Shown here: one piece after another, positions 41,944 to 50,481 of the stretch | Layout of the letters: each line of letters opens with the position of its first letter | How positions within the stretch are numbered: the stretch's first letter is position 1 | DNA from: Bacillota bacterium | Lineage (GTDB): Bacteria; Bacillota; UBA4882; UBA8346 | Direction of reading: 5' to 3' | NCBI GenBank assembly: GCA_023429995.1 | Contig: JAEZCE010000097.1 | Location: forward strand, 1 to 55,112 | DNA length: 55,112 nt | The notes under the pieces: model-generated | The model's database searches: none | The model's input: only the letters and a program-made list of their open reading frames with translations | What the model was told of the DNA's origin: nothing | Program-made: the position numbers and the translations under genes

Positions 41944-42504
41944 CTACGAGCATATATGGGAAAACTCATCTCGCCCCAGCTTGTAAAGATCATTTCCGTC
42001 AGCGTCAATGGCGACAATAACGGGGAAATCCACTACCTCCAGGCGATAAACCGCCTCCGGGCCCAAATCGGGATAAGCTATCACTTGCGCATTTTTAATA
42101 GAACGGGCAATCAACGCTCCGGCGCCCCCCAGTGCGGCGAAATACACCGCCGAGTACTGTTTTATGGCGCTGATCACTTCCGGAGAGCGCTGGCCCTTTC
42201 CAATCATCCCTTTGAGGCCTAAACGAAGAAGCTCGGGAGTATATAAGTCCATGCGCCCGCTGGTGGTTGGTCCTGCCGAGCCAATGACTCGCCCTGGCGG
42301 GGTCGGACAAGGGCCGACGTAATAAATGGTTTCCCCGCTCAAATCCACCGGCAGCGGATTCCCCTCTTTCAAAGCGGCGATAAACCTTTTGTGAGCGGCA
42401 TCACGCCCCGAAAGCAATGGGCCGCGCAATAACACGCTATCTCCCACTTTTAACCCGGAGATATCCCTTTCGCCAATCGGCAATTGAATTTTAATCCCTT
42501 CCAT
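41944..42504 (-). CDS. fumB: Fumarate hydratase class I, beta (C-terminal) subunit
   Basis: A 186-residue C-terminal fumarase domain: GDSVLLRGPLLSGRDAAHKR, YYVGPCPTPPGRVIGSAGPT and a GKG motif. It works with the Fe-S alpha subunit encoded just upstream to interconvert fumarate and malate. The split two-gene form is typical of Clostridia and archaea. Confidence 0.95.
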   Translation of the reverse strand: MEGIKIQLPIGERDISGLKVGDSVLLRGPLLSGRDAAHKRFIAALKEGNPLPVDLSGETIYYVGPCPTPPGRVIGSAGPTTSGRMDLYTPELLRLGLKGMIGKGQRSPEVISAIKQYSAVYFAALGGAGALIARSIKNAQVIAYPDLGPEAVYRLEVVDFPVIVAIDADGNDLYKLGRDEFSHICS

Positions 42505-42565
42505 TATGGCACCTGCTTATGGAGAAAAATGAAAAGCCCTCAAGATTTCTCCGGTTTTTTCGCTT

Positions 42566-43408
42566 TCAAATGACGCCACTCTTATGCCTGGTTACGTGAC
42601 ACGAAATATTCACAGCTACCGGAAGTCCGGCAATATGGGTCGGATAAGCAGCGACATGCACTGCCAAAGCCGTGCAACGTCCGCCCAAGCCCTGCGGCCC
42701 GATGCCTAATTCATTCATCGACTGTAATAATTCCGCCTCCAATTCAGCCAAACTCGGGTTGGAGTTCGGCGAACCAATCTCCCGAAGCAACGCTTCCTTT
42801 GCTAGTAAAGCCGCCATTTCCATTGTTCCCCCGATGCCGACTCCCACCACAATGGGTGGACAGGGATTAGCCCCGGCTATACTGACGGTCTCGATGACAA
42901 ATTTTTTGACCCCCTCGATACCTGCTGCAGGGGTCAACATTTTCAAACCGCTCATATTTTCACTGCCGAAACCCTTCGGCGCCACAGTAATCCTCAATTG
43001 CTCGCCGGGAACAATCCGGGTATGGATCACTGCGGGCGTATTGTCGCCCGTATTAACCCGATCCAAAGGATCAGCCACTATCGAATTTCTAAGGTACCCT
43101 TGTTTATAGCCGCGCCGGACTCCTTCATGAATAGCTTGCGCAAAGTCGCCGTCTTTGATTACCACTTGTTGACCGTATTCCACAAACACAATGGCCATTC
43201 CGGTATCCTGACAAATTGGCAGCGACTCCGCAGCTGCAATTTGGGCATTCTCAACCAGCCTTTGCAGGCATTCCCGGCCAACCGGCGACTCTTCGGACAA
43301 AAGAGCATCTCCGAGCGCTTTCACAACATCGTTTCCCAGATCGGTGTTGGCTGTTTGACATAACTGGGCAACAAGACTGGTAATTTGTTCGGCTGCAATC
43401 TCCCGCAT
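42566..43408 (-). CDS. fumA: Fumarate hydratase class I, alpha (Fe-S) subunit
   Basis: A 280-residue N-terminal domain of class I fumarase. Cluster ligand Cys residues are in PICQDTG, the GANPCPPIVVGVGIGG segment and LGGRCTALAV. The start is the ATG at 43408, which overlaps the stop of the small Cys-rich gene (TGATG) and has AAAGGAGATC upstream; an in-frame extension to 43447 would run through that gene. Translation is probably coupled. Confidence 0.95.
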   Translation of the reverse strand: MREIAAEQITSLVAQLCQTANTDLGNDVVKALGDALLSEESPVGRECLQRLVENAQIAAAESLPICQDTGMAIVFVEYGQQVVIKDGDFAQAIHEGVRRGYKQGYLRNSIVADPLDRVNTGDNTPAVIHTRIVPGEQLRITVAPKGFGSENMSGLKMLTPAAGIEGVKKFVIETVSIAGANPCPPIVVGVGIGGTMEMAALLAKEALLREIGSPNSNPSLAELEAELLQSMNELGIGPQGLGGRCTALAVHVAAYPTHIAGLPVAVNISCHVTRHKSGVI

Positions 43409-43569
43409 CAGGATCTCCTTTTTAAGGATTTCGTTTGATTCAAACACTTCGGTTTATCACCGTGTTCCCGGTGATATTGGAGGCACTCGCAACAAACCCC
43501 ATGCCGTGAACATGAGGTAAAAGTACAAGGGCATTTTTTTTGATTGCGATCCAATTGAGGACAGGGCAT
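43408..43569 (-). CDS. Small Cys-rich protein, DUF6485-like
   Basis: A 53-residue protein, MPCPQLDRNQKKCPCTF then SCSRHGVCCECLQYH and KPKCLN: eight Cys in C-x9-12-C-x-C and C-x6-CC-x-C patterns, matching the short DUF6485 family found mostly in anaerobic Firmicutes. Metal or Fe-S binding is likely. It is tightly packed: four bases after the transcarbamoylase gene and overlapping the fumarase start. A role in fumarase cluster handling is possible but untested. Confidence 0.85.
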   Translation of the reverse strand: MPCPQLDRNQKKCPCTFTSCSRHGVCCECLQYHREHGDKPKCLNQTKSLKRRS

Positions 43570-43573
43570 CTTC

Positions 43574-44497
43574 TCAACCTCTCCCGAGCAATGTCAAAAG
43601 CACCGCTTTTTCGGCGTGTAAACGGTTTTCGGCCTGATCGAAAATGATCGAATTCGGACTCTCGATAGCGCCCCGGCTAATTTCATAACCGGTGTGGATC
43701 GGCATATCGTGCATAATCAACGCCCGGCTTTCCTTTAACAATTCTTCATTCAGCTGATAAGGAAGCATTTTATCAATCCGCCGTTTTTTCTCATCCGCAA
43801 ACTTCGGATCCAGGAAAAATTCCATATCCACCCAGGCATCGGTGTAAACCACATCCGCTTCGGCCACCGCCGCCTTAATATCAAGCGTATGTTGATACAG
43901 CCCGGTTTTTTCGGCGGCGCTCATTAATTCCCGATCCAAACTGGCCTGGTTTACTTCCGGTGTTACCAGGGTGATTTTCATGCCCAATTTGGCGCCGCCT
44001 TCCAGCAGTGAATTGGCTACATTATTGTGGATACCGACATAGACTAAATGGATGCCTTCCAGATGCCCCTTATGCTCTAAAATCGTTTGAAAATCGGCTA
44101 AGGCCTGGGTTGGGTGATATTTATTGTCGCAACCATTGATGACCGGTACCCGTGAGTACTCGGCCATTTCTTGGACTTGTTCAAAAGTCAGTACTCTGGC
44201 CATGATTGCATCCACATTACGGGCTAAATAGCGTATTTCGTCTTTCATTTCCGCCAGTATCAAATTGGTGCTCCGCCAATCCAGGTAAATTGCATGGCCG
44301 CCCAATTGGGTCATTGCGACTTCGTGAGATACCCGGGTCCGCGTGGAAGTCTTTTGAAAAATCATTCCCAAGGTGAGACGATCGAGGGCTTTCCAATATT
44401 CAGGCTGATTATTCTTTACTCGGATTGCCAAATCAAGAATCTGTTGTAATTCTTTACCGGACCAATCTTTAAAGTTCAACATATGACGCGCTGCCAT
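43574..44497 (-). CDS. Aspartate/ornithine carbamoyltransferase-family protein, unusual substrate motifs
   Basis: A 307-residue protein of the OTCase fold, with AGAGGTG seven bases before the ATG at 44497. The carbamoyl-phosphate site is intact (FQKTSTRTRVS; HPTQALADF). The ornithine side is not: the usual SMG loop is replaced (YTDAWVDMEF), HCLP is HDMP (IMHDMPIHTGYEI) and the DGxNN loop is VGIHNNVANS. It may use another amino acceptor. It is not in an arg cluster; it is followed by the Cys-rich gene and fumarase. It could be annotated argF by homology alone. Confidence 0.88.
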   Translation of the reverse strand: MAARHMLNFKDWSGKELQQILDLAIRVKNNQPEYWKALDRLTLGMIFQKTSTRTRVSHEVAMTQLGGHAIYLDWRSTNLILAEMKDEIRYLARNVDAIMARVLTFEQVQEMAEYSRVPVINGCDNKYHPTQALADFQTILEHKGHLEGIHLVYVGIHNNVANSLLEGGAKLGMKITLVTPEVNQASLDRELMSAAEKTGLYQHTLDIKAAVAEADVVYTDAWVDMEFFLDPKFADEKKRRIDKMLPYQLNEELLKESRALIMHDMPIHTGYEISRGAIESPNSIIFDQAENRLHAEKAVLLTLLGRG

Positions 44498-44646
44498 CTG
44501 TAACACCTCTTAAACAAAGTAAGCCCAAAAGCTTAAGGCTTGATTCTTACCATTATAAACCATGCAATCGTCCTACGTCTAGTCTTAATACATATAAATC
44601 CCAAGCCTTTCTTAGAATCATTTCTACCGATTTGAATCAAAAACTT

Positions 44647-45720
44647 TTACCAAGGATTTTGTTTTAATTTTCCCACGACTTGAGGGTTCAATTGTGAAAG
44701 CAGGACCTTCACGAGCTGCACTGTTGCTTCCACATCGGCAATACTTATTATGCTGTGATGACTATGGGCATACCGGACCGGTATCCCGATAACAACAGTC
44801 GGTACCCCGGTCTCATGTAATTGTAGATTTGTACCATCGGTGCCGCCGCCTTCCCGCACGGTCACCTGATAAGGAATGCCCAAGTTTCTCGCTTCAGCGA
44901 TCACCAGATTTGCCAAAGCTCTATTGGCAATCATCGAGGGATCAAAATAACGAATCTGAGGTCCGCCGCCGAGTCGTCCCTGAATGAGGCTGCCGCCTTC
45001 CGGAAAATCATCCGCCGGAGTTCCCTCCAGTACCAAACAAATATCGGGCTTGGTCAAGGCGGCAATCGTCCGGGCTCCTTTGGTCCCGTTTTCCTCCTGA
45101 ACGGTACCGGCGCCGAAAACCGTGTTGGGGTGGCTGTGATCCAACTCGCTGAGAACTTTTAAAATGACTCCGCAACCGACCCGATCATCGAAGGCTTTCC
45201 CGATAATAGCGGAGGATTGATTGATCAAAGAAGCCTTTACAGCCGGCGCTACCGGATCCCCCGCTTCTATGCCCAAAGCCGCCGCCTGGTCTTTATTGCC
45301 GGCCCCAACATCAATATAAAGGTCACTCATCTTGATTTGACGGTTTTTCTCTTCTTCCGTCATATAATGAGGCGGTTTGGCGCCAATTACCCCGAGATGA
45401 TCGCCCTTTCTGGCGCGAACCAAGACACTTTGCGCAAGTAAGGCCGGAGCATACCATCCGCCCAGCGGCACAACCTTTAAATACCCGCTGGGCAGAATAC
45501 CGCGTACCATCAACCCCACTTCATCAAGGTGGGCCGCCAATAATATCCTTGGTCCCGCCTCCTTCCCATGATGGGTGGCGACAATACCGCCTAGATTATC
45601 ATAAAAAACTTCACCGAATGGAGCGGCTTCTTTTTGAAAAACTTCCCGAACCTCTCCTTCAAAACCGGAAGGGCCGAAAGCATTCGACAGATCCATCAAC
45701 AATTTTCTTAATTCCATTGG
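44647..45720 (-). CDS. M42-family aminopeptidase (glutamyl aminopeptidase/FrvX type)
   Basis: A 357-residue metallopeptidase: AAHLDEVGLMV (zinc), FDDRVGCGVI, TVQEENGTKGAR with the catalytic Glu pair, EGTPADD and the final HSHHSIISIADV ligand. It likely forms a tetrahedral dodecamer in the cytosol and trims peptides. The start is the ATG at 45720 behind AAGGTGAT. Confidence 0.95.
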   Translation of the reverse strand, partial: PMELRKLLMDLSNAFGPSGFEGEVREVFQKEAAPFGEVFYDNLGGIVATHHGKEAGPRILLAAHLDEVGLMVRGILPSGYLKVVPLGGWYAPALLAQSVLVRARKGDHLGVIGAKPPHYMTEEEKNRQIKMSDLYIDVGAGNKDQAAALGIEAGDPVAPAVKASLINQSSAIIGKAFDDRVGCGVILKVLSELDHSHPNTVFGAGTVQEENGTKGARTIAALTKPDICLVLEGTPADDFPEGGSLIQGRLGGGPQIRYFDPSMIANRALANLVIAEARNLGIPYQVTVREGGGTDGTNLQLHETGVPTVVIGIPVRYAHSHHSIISIADVEATVQLVKVLLSQLNPQVVGKLKQNPW

Positions 45721-45841
45721 GGCATCACCTTCCACTTTTAATTCCCGATATTTTATGTTCTGGTATTGTAACCCATTTCCTTCAAAAATTTGTGAGTTTC
45801 ATCAAAACTTCCTTCAAAGGATACCGCCATTGAATTTATAA

Positions 45842-45925
45842 ATTGGTTGGTTGAAGCGTCAGTCCAATTGGTAGTTTACAGGCTCCATTCTCGGATTATA
45901 ATTAAATTGGTTGGTACCAATTTGG
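45842..45925 (+). promoter_or_regulatory. MocR operator candidates
   Basis: AATTGGTTGG (45841-45850), CCAATTGGT (45864-45872) and the dyad AAATTGGTTGGTACCAATTT (about 45904-45923) repeat the ATTGGT/ACCAAT word just before the MocR start. GabR/PdxR-type regulators bind such short repeats at their own promoters. Confidence 0.6.
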
Positions 45926-45953
45926 AATTTCTTACGAGGTGGCGAGGCGGGAT

Positions 45954-47471
45954 ATGAATTTATTCATCGATCGAAACAACCCGATACCGGTATACAAACA
46001 AATCCGCGACCAGATTCAAGAAATGATTTTATCCGGTGTTTTACAACCGGGATTTCGGCTCCCTCCCGAACGAAAACTGGCTGAACAATTGGGGGTAAAC
46101 CGAAGCACCGTTTTGAACGCGTACCGCGATTTGCGGGCCGACGCTTTTGTCACCTCCCATACCGGTCAGGGTACGGTCGTAGCTTCACCCTCACTGGGAA
46201 TTCCTGAAAAGAGCGGTATAAAACCCGATCCACTCCCTTGGCGGCAGTATTTTAGCGGGAGCGCCGCCCGGATGCAAGAACCTTTGGTCAGCAATGTACT
46301 CAAAGATGCCAATCGTCCCGATGTAATTTCCTTCGCAGCCGGTTTTTCAGGCAATAGCGCCGACCCTGTCGATGAACTCCTGACAACCCAAAACCGTTTG
46401 CTTAAAGATTACGGAAGTATCCTGCTCCAGTATAGCGCCACCGAAGGGCATTATCCGTTACGAGAAAGTCTCTGCCACGTAATGGAAAGTCGCGGAGTCA
46501 TGGCCTCTCCGGAAGAAGTTTTGGTGCTTTCAGGGGCCCAACAGGGTATCGACATTGCGACCCGGATTTTTGTGGATCCCGGCGATATTATTGTCGTCGA
46601 GGAACCCACCTTTTTCGGAGCGCTCCAAATTTTCCAAAGCGCCGGAGCGCGAATACTCGACGTACCCGTTGACCGGAACGGTATGATCGTGGACTTATTG
46701 GAACCTTTGTTGCAGAGATATAAACCGAAATTTATCTACACCGTTCCGACCTTTCAAAACCCATCCGGGGCCGTCCTCAGCCTGGAACGGCGCAAAAGGC
46801 TCCTGGAATTGGCATATCAGTATCAAGTACCGATTATCGAAGATGATCCCTACGGGGAGCTGCGTTACGATGGAAAATCCGTACCCACTCTTAAAGCTCT
46901 GGATCAATATGGATATGTAATCTACTTGGGGACATTTTCAAAAATTATGTTCCCCGGATTGCGGATTGGATGGGTTGCAGCCACCCTGCCCGTAATCCGC
47001 CAGTATACCTTGGTGAAACAAATGGCGGATCTCCATACCAACAGTTTGGGCCAGTGGATTATGGATGATTTGATACGGCGGGGTGTTTTTTCCAAAAGAA
47101 TCGCCACTTTAAAAAAGGAAAATTGCAAATGCCGAGATATCATGGCCCAGGCCCTGAAAGAGCATGGGCATTCCGAATTAAAGTGGGCCCTGCCCGAGGG
47201 CGGCCTCTATTTTTGGTGCCGGTTACCGGAAAATTCCAATCTAGCAAGGCTAGTCGCCAAAGCCAACGACAAACACGTTGTTTTTGTCCCGGGAAATATT
47301 TTCTATTCCCAAAACGGCGGCGAAGATCATATTCGACTGAGTTTTGCCTCAGTCGCTCCGGGCAAGATTGGGCCGGGCATTCAGGCTCTTAATCAAGCCC
47401 TTGGAGAAACGCTCGCTCTTTGCCAAAGCCCGCTTGTTCATTACGAGAAGGAAATACGGCCCATTTTATAA
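45954..47471 (+). CDS. MocR-type GntR/PLP aminotransferase-like regulator
   Basis: A 505-residue regulator. GntR winged HTH (residues 1-75: YKQIRDQIQEMILSG, VNRSTVLNAYRDL), a linker, then a fold-type I aminotransferase domain (about 120-480) with EDDPYGELRYDG and the PLP lysine in GTFSKIMFPGLRIGW. Such proteins sense PLP or amine ligands and usually regulate a neighbouring PLP or transporter gene. The start ATG at 45954 has GAGGCGGG. It is followed 43 bp later by a true aminotransferase. Confidence 0.93.
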   Translation: MNLFIDRNNPIPVYKQIRDQIQEMILSGVLQPGFRLPPERKLAEQLGVNRSTVLNAYRDLRADAFVTSHTGQGTVVASPSLGIPEKSGIKPDPLPWRQYFSGSAARMQEPLVSNVLKDANRPDVISFAAGFSGNSADPVDELLTTQNRLLKDYGSILLQYSATEGHYPLRESLCHVMESRGVMASPEEVLVLSGAQQGIDIATRIFVDPGDIIVVEEPTFFGALQIFQSAGARILDVPVDRNGMIVDLLEPLLQRYKPKFIYTVPTFQNPSGAVLSLERRKRLLELAYQYQVPIIEDDPYGELRYDGKSVPTLKALDQYGYVIYLGTFSKIMFPGLRIGWVAATLPVIRQYTLVKQMADLHTNSLGQWIMDDLIRRGVFSKRIATLKKENCKCRDIMAQALKEHGHSELKWALPEGGLYFWCRLPENSNLARLVAKANDKHVVFVPGNIFYSQNGGEDHIRLSFASVAPGKIGPGIQALNQALGETLALCQSPLVHYEKEIRPIL

Positions 47472-47514
47472 GTATTCCTAAAAAACTTAAATATAGAGAG
47501 GGGATTTGATTGGC

Positions 47515-48705
47515 ATGCCTGTTCAATTTGCCAGGCGGATGGAGTATATGAGGGCTTCTGAAATCCGCGAACTCCTGAAACTCACTGAAAATCCGGAAAT
47601 CATTTCCTTTGCAGGCGGAACTCCCTGTCCGGATCTTTTTCCGGTTCAGGAAATCGCCGAAGTGACCTGCAAAGTTCTGGAAGAATGCGGCAAGCAAGCA
47701 CTGCAATATAGTACTACCGAAGGCTTTCCTCCCCTGCGGCGGAAAATTGCCGAGAGGTTGAATTCAAAATTTCAAACCAATTTCACTCTGGATAATATTT
47801 TAATCACCAGCGGTTCCCAGCAGGGCATTGATCTGGCCGGTAAAATCTTTTTAAACGAAAATGATGTCGTACTCTGTGAAAAACCTATGTATCTGGCAGC
47901 CATTAATGCCTTTAAGGCCTACATGCCGAAATTCGTCGAAGTGCCCACGGATGAAAACGGCATGATACCTGAGAAACTGGAGCAAATATTAAGGGTCACC
48001 AAGAATGTCAAATTGATGTATATCGTACCCGATTTTCAAAACCCCACCGGCATCAGCTGGTCGCTACAGCGCCGCCGCCAATTTATGGACGTCGTTAATC
48101 AATATGATATCGCAGTCTTGGAAGATAATCCCTACGGCGAGTTAATCTATGAAGGGGAAATTCTGCCCTCGGTTCAATCCATGGACAAAAAAGGGCAAGT
48201 GATCTGTCTTGGCACTTTTTCCAAGACGCTGTGTCCCGGACTACGGATTGGTTGGGTTGGAGCCGAATCGAATATTCTGGACAAATTCGTTTTGGTCAAA
48301 CAAAGCGCCGATCTACATTCTTCCAGCTTAAGCCAGCGTAAAATCGCCAAGTATCTAGAAACCTACGATTTTGACGCCAATATCGCAAAAATCCGTTCCA
48401 GTTACAAAAAACGCCGGGATATCATGATCCGGACCATGGAAACGGAATTCCCCTCCGCCATAAAATTTACCCACCCCAAAGGGGGGTTGTTTACCTGGGT
48501 TGAACTTCCGGAAGGAATTAACGCCCGGGATGTTCTGGTGAAAAGTTTGGAACACCGGGTTGCTTTTGTACCGGGCGGCGCTTTTTACCCCAATGGGAGC
48601 ATGGAAAATACCATGCGGCTCAATTTTTCAACCATGCCGGAGGAGCGGATCGTTGAGGGAATCAAACGGCTCGCGCAGGTTCTTACTCAATTTATTAACC
48701 CATAA
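47515..48705 (+). CDS. Class I/II PLP aminotransferase, 2-aminoadipate transaminase-like
   Basis: A 396-residue aminotransferase of the LysN/AAT-I group: ISFAGGTPCPDLFP, LQYSTTEGFPPLR, VPDFQNPTGISW, LEDNPYGEL and the PLP Lys in GTFSKTLCPGLRIGW. It lacks the GntR domain of its upstream homologue, with which it shares about the same catalytic architecture. Cotranscription with the MocR gene is likely, and it is the best candidate target. Confidence 0.92.
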   Translation: MPVQFARRMEYMRASEIRELLKLTENPEIISFAGGTPCPDLFPVQEIAEVTCKVLEECGKQALQYSTTEGFPPLRRKIAERLNSKFQTNFTLDNILITSGSQQGIDLAGKIFLNENDVVLCEKPMYLAAINAFKAYMPKFVEVPTDENGMIPEKLEQILRVTKNVKLMYIVPDFQNPTGISWSLQRRRQFMDVVNQYDIAVLEDNPYGELIYEGEILPSVQSMDKKGQVICLGTFSKTLCPGLRIGWVGAESNILDKFVLVKQSADLHSSSLSQRKIAKYLETYDFDANIAKIRSSYKKRRDIMIRTMETEFPSAIKFTHPKGGLFTWVELPEGINARDVLVKSLEHRVAFVPGGAFYPNGSMENTMRLNFSTMPEERIVEGIKRLAQVLTQFINP

Positions 48706-48821
48706 CATCTCACGATAGCTAGTAGAGCGCATCGTAAATAAATGGAAATCAGAAATCGCTCTACTTAAGTAAAACATTCACAATTATCGAGTAGTTATTC
48801 AAAGAACGTTTTACTATATAT
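48706..48821. other. Intergenic, inverted repeat before the hairpin element
   Basis: AGTAGAGCG (48721-48729) and CGCTCTACT (48757-48765) are complementary. The word ATTCAAAGAACGTT at 48797-48810 recurs exactly at 48919-48932 inside the next element. No gene. Confidence 0.5.
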
Positions 48822-49032
48822 GTTGAAATAAATAATTTGAACGCCGCCTTCAATGGAGGCCGTGGATTAAAATCCACGGCTTGGAGAAATCATACCGGCT
48901 AAAGCCGGCAGAAATGCAATTCAAAGAACGTTGCATTATCGGGATATCGGTTTCAACCGATATGGATTTAAGCAGCCGCGAGGTTTTAACCCGCGTATTG
49001 CCAATGGGTTTAGCCCTAAAATTTATTTCAAC
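48822..49032. repeat. Hairpin-array element bounded by 12-bp inverted repeats
   Basis: Perfect terminal inverted repeats GTTGAAATAAAT (48822-48833) and ATTTATTTCAAC (49021-49032). Between them: GCCT/AGGC (48845-48859); a perfect 10-bp stem GCCGTGGATT/AATCCACGGC (48859-48880); CCGGCT/AGCCGG (48895-48908); AATGCAA/TTGCATT (48913-48937); ATATCGGTT/AACCGATAT (48944-48963); CGCGaGGTT/AACCCGCG (48977-48995); GGG/CCC (49006-49016). Four loops are just two bases and share a GG-N-TT-NN-AA-N-CC-like apex. Non-coding; its nature is unknown. Confidence 0.75.
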
Positions 49033-49064
49033 CTAAACAGATAAAAAATTCGGGAGTAAAGCTC

Positions 49065-50477
49065 ATGACAACACCATCAAAAATCCAAGAGACCTTATAT
49101 TCGAATGCAGCAAATAAAGCTCTTTTTGAGCAGGCCAAAGAATATGCTTTCACTTATATGGACACTGTTTTCGGGCGGAATGTTTTTCCATCCGACGAAG
49201 CAATTGCCAATCTAAAGGTATTCAATGAATCCATTCCGGAGTCTTCTTGCAGTCCGGAAGAAATCCTGGAGTCATTACACCAGTTCGGTTCCCCGGCAAC
49301 TGTTGCCCAGACGGGCGGAAGATACTTCGGCTTTGTCAATGGAGGTTCGATTCCGGTAGCATTGGCTGTGAATTGGTTGGCCGACATCTGGGATCAAAAT
49401 GCAGCCTTATTTAACACCTCACCTCTGGTATCCCAATTGGAAGAAACATGCGAAAAATGGCTTAACGAACTTTTTAATTTGCCGGTCGGGACTGCTGCAG
49501 GATTTGTCAGTGGCACTTCCATGGCCACTATCTGCGGCCTTGCTGCTGGGCGGAATGACCTTCTCAAGCGTCGTGGTTGGGATGTCCATGCGCTGGGGTT
49601 GTTTGGGGCGCCGAGTATCCGCATTGTCATCAGCGAACAATCCCACGCCACGGCATATAAAGCGCTTTCAATATTGGGTCTTGGCAAAGACCGCGTTGAA
49701 CGGGTACCTACCGATCAGGAGGGCCGTATTTTGATAGACCAATTGCCACAGTTGGATGAAAATTGTTTAGTCATAATTCAGGCTGGCAATGTGAACTCCG
49801 GCGCTTTCGACCCCATTGAGGAAATATGCAACCGCGCCCGCCGAGTCAATGCTTGGGTTCATATCGATGGAGCTTTCGGCTTATGGGCTGCAGTATCTCA
49901 AAATAAAAAATCTTTGATCAAAGGTTTGGAGAAAGCCGACTCCTGGTCGGTCGATGGACATAAAACCTTAAACACCCCATATGATTGCGGTATTGTCTTA
50001 TGTAAGAACCGCGAAGCGCTTATTACAGCAATGCAGGCAACTGGTTCTTATATCATCTATAGCCAAAAGCGGGATGGTATGCTGTTGACACCGGAGATGT
50101 CCCGTCGTTCACGGGCAATTGAACTTTGGGCGGTTTTAAAATATCTTGGCCGTAAGGGTGTAGAGGAACTCGTTGACAGTCTGTGCGAAAACGCCCAAGA
50201 ATTTGCCTCACAACTAACTTTGAAGGGATTTCGAATCTTAAACCAGGTAGTCTTAAATCAGGTTTTGGTGGCTTGTGATGATCAGGAACTCACAAAAGCG
50301 ACACTGGTCAACATCCAAAAATCCGAAGTATGCTGGTGCGGAGGAACTCTTTGGAACGGTGAACCCGCCATTCGAATTAGTGTCTGTTCCTGGGCAACAA
50401 CCAAAAAAGATATTGAACGTTCTGTAGCCGCTTTTGAGAAAGCGCGAGAAAAAGCCCGGTTGCAAATAAACCGCTAA
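49065..50477 (+). CDS. PLP-dependent group II decarboxylase-like protein
   Basis: A 470-residue fold-type I PLP enzyme of the glutamate/aromatic amino-acid decarboxylase class: GGRYFGFVNGG, GFVSGTSMATICGL, HIDGAFGLWAAVS (PLP Asp) and the Schiff-base Lys in SVDGHKTLNTPYDCG. GGGAG lies eight bases before the ATG. Whether it decarboxylates, and which amino acid, cannot be read from sequence. The hairpin-array element separates it from the aminotransferase gene upstream. Confidence 0.9.
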   Translation: MTTPSKIQETLYSNAANKALFEQAKEYAFTYMDTVFGRNVFPSDEAIANLKVFNESIPESSCSPEEILESLHQFGSPATVAQTGGRYFGFVNGGSIPVALAVNWLADIWDQNAALFNTSPLVSQLEETCEKWLNELFNLPVGTAAGFVSGTSMATICGLAAGRNDLLKRRGWDVHALGLFGAPSIRIVISEQSHATAYKALSILGLGKDRVERVPTDQEGRILIDQLPQLDENCLVIIQAGNVNSGAFDPIEEICNRARRVNAWVHIDGAFGLWAAVSQNKKSLIKGLEKADSWSVDGHKTLNTPYDCGIVLCKNREALITAMQATGSYIIYSQKRDGMLLTPEMSRRSRAIELWAVLKYLGRKGVEELVDSLCENAQEFASQLTLKGFRILNQVVLNQVLVACDDQELTKATLVNIQKSEVCWCGGTLWNGEPAIRISVCSWATTKKDIERSVAAFEKAREKARLQINR

Positions 50478-50481
50478 ATTT

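Noticed and set aside
48797..48932. Two exact ATTCAAAGAACGTT words considered as direct repeats of an insertion
   Set aside because: They are not at the element's ends (one is inside, one outside), so they are not a target duplication; kept only as part of the element's description.
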